A stretch of 64,000 nucleotides of DNA, taken from assembly GCF_937980635.1 (NCBI RefSeq), contig NZ_CALJPG010000030.1, positions 1-64,000 of the forward strand, in the 5' to 3' direction. The translations under genes and the position numbers were made by a program. Below the pieces are notes generated by a model, which made no database searches, was not told where the DNA came from, and saw nothing but the letters and a program-made list of their open reading frames with translations. The DNA is from an uncultured Campylobacter sp. (GTDB taxonomy: Bacteria > Campylobacterota > Campylobacteria > Campylobacterales > Campylobacteraceae). Positions 60,789 through 64,000 of the stretch are shown here, in pieces (within the stretch, counting starts at the first letter, position 1; each line of letters starts with the position of its first letter).

Positions 60789-62150
60789 ATGATAGGCATA
60801 GTGATGTTTGCGGCAGCGCTTTTTATGCTGCTACTGGGATTTCCAGTTGCGTTTACGTTCGGTGCTGTAGCGGTGATTTTCGGCTTTATCTACGGACTTA
60901 GTGAGGCGTGGGATTACGCGCAGGGCTTTGAAATTTTAACCGAAGCTTTCGAGGATATGAGCAGGCAGTTTTTTTCACTGATGCCTAATAGAATTTACTC
61001 GATTATGGAAAATCAGCTGCTAATTTCGGTGCCGCTTTTTATTTTGATGGGTATGATTTTGCAAAAGACTCGCCTTGCGGAGCGTTTATTAGAGTCGATG
61101 GCATTTTTATTCGGCGGCGTACGAGGCGGCGTGGCGATCAGCACCGTTTTGGTAGGCGCGTTACTTGCGGCTACGACGGGCATCGTGGGTGCGACTGTCA
61201 TCGCTATGGGCGTTATCAGTTTGCCCGTGATGATGAAATACGGCTACGATAAGCCACTGGCTACTGGCACTATCGCTGCTGCGGGCACGCTTGGGCAGAT
61301 TATCCCGCCCTCGATCGTGCTGATTATTTTAGGTGATATACTTTCGGTCTCTGTAGGTGATCTTTTCTCCGCAGCAGTTATTCCAGGGCTCGTGCTAGTG
61401 GGTTTTTACGTGATTTATATTGCGATTATTTCATATATTTGCAAAGATTATGCGCCGCCTGTTCCGCCGCTAGAGGGGCTTAGCAAATCAAAGCAAATTT
61501 TTATCGCGCTTAAAAACGTCGTGCCGGTGCTTGTGCTGATTTTGCTCGTTTTGGGATCTATTTTTGCGGGCATCGCTACGCCTACGGAGAGCTCGTCGGT
61601 AGGCTGCTTGGGTGCGATAGCGCTAGCTGTTTTATACCGCACGTTTTCGTTTAGGCTGATCTATGACGCGCTAAAAAATACCGCTAAAATTTCAGGTATG
61701 GTTTTTATGATTTTGATGGGCGCCACGGCATTTTCGATGATTTTTTCTTACACGGGTGGAGATGAGGTCGTAAAAAATTTTATGGAAAATCTGCCCGGTC
61801 AAGCATGGGGATTTATCGCGCTTACGATGGTAGTTATCATAGTGCTTGGATTTTTTCTCGATTATGTCGAAATTTCATATATCATTTTGCCGATACTTTT
61901 GCCGATAGTAGAGTCTTTGCATATCAATCCCGTGTGGTTTGCGATCTTAATCGCTGTAAATTTACAAACATCGTTTATGACGCCGCCATTTGGATTTTCG
62001 ATATTTTTCTTAAAGGGCGTGACGCCGCCGCAAATCCATACCACGGACATTTATAAGGGCGTACTGCCTTTTATTTTATTGCAAATTCTAGTGCTATTAA
62101 CGCTCGCAATCTTTCCGGGGGTTTTCGGTTTAAAAGCTTTTTTAGGCTAG
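60789..62150 (+). CDS. TRAP transporter large permease subunit (DctM family)
   Basis: 453 residues, about 12 membrane helices. PLFILMGMILQKTRLAERLLESM, FGGVRGGVAISTVLVGALLAATTGIVGATVIAMG, ATGTIAAAGTLGQIIPPSIVLIILGDI and FILPILLPIVESLHINPVWFAILIAVNLQTSFMTPPFGFSIFFLKG are typical DctM. The frame is open 16 codons upstream of the ATG, but the ATG at 60789 follows GGTGGCGAG. The partner DctP is not seen. Confidence 0.92.
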   Translation: MIGIVMFAAALFMLLLGFPVAFTFGAVAVIFGFIYGLSEAWDYAQGFEILTEAFEDMSRQFFSLMPNRIYSIMENQLLISVPLFILMGMILQKTRLAERLLESMAFLFGGVRGGVAISTVLVGALLAATTGIVGATVIAMGVISLPVMMKYGYDKPLATGTIAAAGTLGQIIPPSIVLIILGDILSVSVGDLFSAAVIPGLVLVGFYVIYIAIISYICKDYAPPVPPLEGLSKSKQIFIALKNVVPVLVLILLVLGSIFAGIATPTESSSVGCLGAIALAVLYRTFSFRLIYDALKNTAKISGMVFMILMGATAFSMIFSYTGGDEVVKNFMENLPGQAWGFIALTMVVIIVLGFFLDYVEISYIILPILLPIVESLHINPVWFAILIAVNLQTSFMTPPFGFSIFFLKGVTPPQIHTTDIYKGVLPFILLQILVLLTLAIFPGVFGLKAFLG

Positions 62151-62191
62151 AAATATTAAAATTCACGCTAAATTTAACATAGGAGCTAGAA

Positions 62192-64000
62192 ATGGCTAAA
62201 AAGCTTATCGATGTTATGGATACGACCTTTCGCGACGGATTTCAGTCGGTTTTTGGCGCGCGCGTGGCGATGCAGGACTTCTTGCCTGCCGTTAGCGCGG
62301 CCAAAGACGCCGGCATCACGCACTTCGAGTTTGGCGGCGGCGCGCGGTTTCAGAGCCTGTATTTTTACCTAAACGAAGACGCCTTTGAGATGATGGATAA
62401 ATTTAGAAGCATCGTGGGGCCTGAGGCGAACCTGCAAACTCTTAGCCGCGGCGTAAATACCGTCACGCTCGATACAGGCAGCCGCGAGATCATCGATCTG
62501 CACGCCAAGCTTTTTGCCAAGCACGGCACGACGACGATTCGAAATTTCGACGCGTTAAACGACGTGGAAAATTTAAAATTTAGCGGCGAGTGTATACATC
62601 GTCACGGCCTTAAACACGAAGTCGTGGTTACGATGATGGATCTGCCACCTGGATGCAGCGGCGCGCACGATGCTGCGTTTTATGAGAGAATTTTGCGTCA
62701 AATTTTAGACGCGCAGATTCCGTTTGATAGCGTCTGCTTCAAAGACGCAAGCGGCACCAGCAGCCCGCAGAAGGTCTATGAGACGATCAAGCGCGCGCGT
62801 AAAATTTTAGGCGACGGAGTGCATATCCGCTTGCACACTCACGAGACGGCGGGCGTTAGCGTCGCGTGCTACCAGGCTGCGCTCGTTGCGGGCGTAGACG
62901 GCATCGACCTTGCCGCGCATCCCGTAAGCGGCGGCACGAGCCAGCCGGACATCCTCACGCTGCTGCACGCGACGAAGGGGCAAAATTTCGACCTGGGCCT
63001 AGACGCAGAGAAAATTTTAAAATACGAAGAGGTTTTGGGCGAGTGCTTGAAGGATTATTTTATGCCGCCAGAGGCTACGCAGGTAAGCCCGCTCATTCCG
63101 TTTTCACCGATGCCCGGAGGCGCGCTTACAGCAAACACCCAGATGATGCGCGATAATAAAATTTTAGACAAATTCCCAGCCGTCATCAAGGCTATGCGCG
63201 AGGTCGTAGAAAAGGGCGGTTTCGGCACGAGCGTGACGCCGGTTAGTCAGTTTTATTTCCAGCAGGCGTTTAACAACGTAATGTTCGGCCCGTGGAAAAA
63301 GATCGCCGAGGGCTACGGCAAGATGGTGTTAGGCTATTTCGGCAAAACGCCCGTTAAACCCGATGAGGGCGTGATTAAGATGGCGGCGGAGCAGCTGGGA
63401 CTACAGCCTACGACCAAGCACGCCGTAGATATCGCCGATGCCGACGAGAGCAAGAGCGTCGCGTATGCGCAGAAACTTCTACGCGAGCAGGGCGTCGAGC
63501 CTAGCGAGGAGAACATATTCATCGCGCTTGCGTGCAAAGAAAAGGGCATCGCGTTTTTAAAAGGCGAGGGCAAGGTGATGAGCCGCAAAAAAGAGGACGT
63601 AGCACCCGCCGCAAGCCATCAAAGCGGTATTTCTAAAAATGGCAAATTTGACGTTAAGATTAACGGCAAAATTTATAGCGTAGAATTTGCCGGACAAAAC
63701 GTACTCGTAAACGGCGATCAATACGACGTCAGCTTCAATACCTCGGCACCCGCAAAGCCACAAGTACAAGCCGCTCCTGAAAGCAAGGCAAGCGGCGCGG
63801 ACGGCAACGAAGTAAAAGCGACGCTTCCTAGTAACGTATTTAAAATTTTAATAAAGGAAGGCGACGCTGTTAAGGCGGGACAGAATGTCATCGTTCTTGA
63901 AGCGATGAAGATGGAGATAAATATCGAAAGCCCGCGTGACGGTGTAATCGATAAAATTTTAGTTGCTCAAGGCGATACGGTCGATGCCGATCAGGTGCTC
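62192..64000 (+). CDS. pycB: Pyruvate carboxylase subunit B / oxaloacetate decarboxylase alpha-type (open at right edge)
   Basis: A carboxyltransferase with its own biotinyl domain, 603 codons visible. IDVMDTTFRDGFQS (metal Asp and substrate block), HFEFGGGARFQ, CFKDASGTSSPQ, IRLHTHETAGVSVACYQAALVAGVDGIDLAAHPVSGGTSQPD and PGGALTANTQMM are the carboxyltransferase fold. A PYC_OADA-like helical region and a biotin site LEAMKMEI with Lys573 follow. In Campylobacter the two-subunit pyruvate carboxylase (PycA + PycB) makes oxaloacetate; this is its B type (about 600 residues). It is nearly complete at the edge. AGGAGC precedes the ATG. PycA is not in the window. Confidence 0.88.
   Translation, partial: MAKKLIDVMDTTFRDGFQSVFGARVAMQDFLPAVSAAKDAGITHFEFGGGARFQSLYFYLNEDAFEMMDKFRSIVGPEANLQTLSRGVNTVTLDTGSREIIDLHAKLFAKHGTTTIRNFDALNDVENLKFSGECIHRHGLKHEVVVTMMDLPPGCSGAHDAAFYERILRQILDAQIPFDSVCFKDASGTSSPQKVYETIKRARKILGDGVHIRLHTHETAGVSVACYQAALVAGVDGIDLAAHPVSGGTSQPDILTLLHATKGQNFDLGLDAEKILKYEEVLGECLKDYFMPPEATQVSPLIPFSPMPGGALTANTQMMRDNKILDKFPAVIKAMREVVEKGGFGTSVTPVSQFYFQQAFNNVMFGPWKKIAEGYGKMVLGYFGKTPVKPDEGVIKMAAEQLGLQPTTKHAVDIADADESKSVAYAQKLLREQGVEPSEENIFIALACKEKGIAFLKGEGKVMSRKKEDVAPAASHQSGISKNGKFDVKINGKIYSVEFAGQNVLVNGDQYDVSFNTSAPAKPQVQAAPESKASGADGNEVKATLPSNVFKILIKEGDAVKAGQNVIVLEAMKMEINIESPRDGVIDKILVAQGDTVDADQVL

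Overview
The window looks like the chromosome of a Campylobacter species with fairly high GC, of the C. gracilis / C. showae / C. rectus kind. The reasons are Campylobacter-type gene order (recA-eno-FtsB-like-AMIN protein; purD-RDD-lptD-PRTase-pnp; accB-accC), futalosine-pathway menaquinone synthesis (mqnD), a two-subunit-type pyruvate carboxylase B subunit, a SapC-family protein, and T-rich extended -10 promoters with no clear -35. The species call is an inference. I recognised no rRNA, tRNA, CRISPR, prophage or insertion sequence.

Layout: 1-10 kb holds nifS (cut by the edge), folE, a Fur-controlled TonB-dependent siderophore receptor, then a tight operon tig-clpP-def-comM-nnr-purN. 10-20 kb is the most unusual part: a DUF3137 membrane protein, then a lipid-metabolism cluster resembling the uncharacterised E. 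coli ynbABCD set (CDP-alcohol phosphatidyltransferase, CDP-diglyceride synthase, alpha/beta hydrolase-methyltransferase fusion, PAP2-dual-specificity-phosphatase fusion). It also carries an acyltransferase, a DUF1287 periplasmic protein and a small membrane protein, and it is interrupted by two structured repeat elements with inverted ends (about 17.3-18.07 kb). 20-30 kb carries murB, mqnD, recA, eno, cell-envelope/division genes, a nitroreductase and argH. 30-39 kb carries hemD, a likely 6S RNA, purD, RDD, lptD, a PRTase-fold protein, pnp and a Usp-family gene, followed by an AT-rich orphan gene.

39-48 kb has a minus-strand operon dcd-topA-phosphoesterase-antiporter, a periplasmic asparaginase, and accBC. 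49.9-55.8 kb is a five-gene peptide and amide catabolism operon (M20 amidase, AbgA-like M20, pepE, dcuC, pepT) that, with asparaginase, fits growth on aspartate/asparagine derivatives feeding fumarate respiration. 56-64 kb carries a Rossmann-fold protein, SapC, cysQ, a pseudopilin, a DsbB-like protein that lacks its first CXXC, TRAP permeases DctQ and DctM, and a pyruvate/oxaloacetate carboxylase subunit running into the right edge.

Throughout the window the hexamer AAATTT is very frequent. It is concentrated in low-complexity inserts (Asn-Leu / Lys-Phe rich) placed between conserved blocks of several enzymes. This is the strongest genome-scale oddity here. The second is the extended YnbABCD-like lipid cluster, whose product is unknown.
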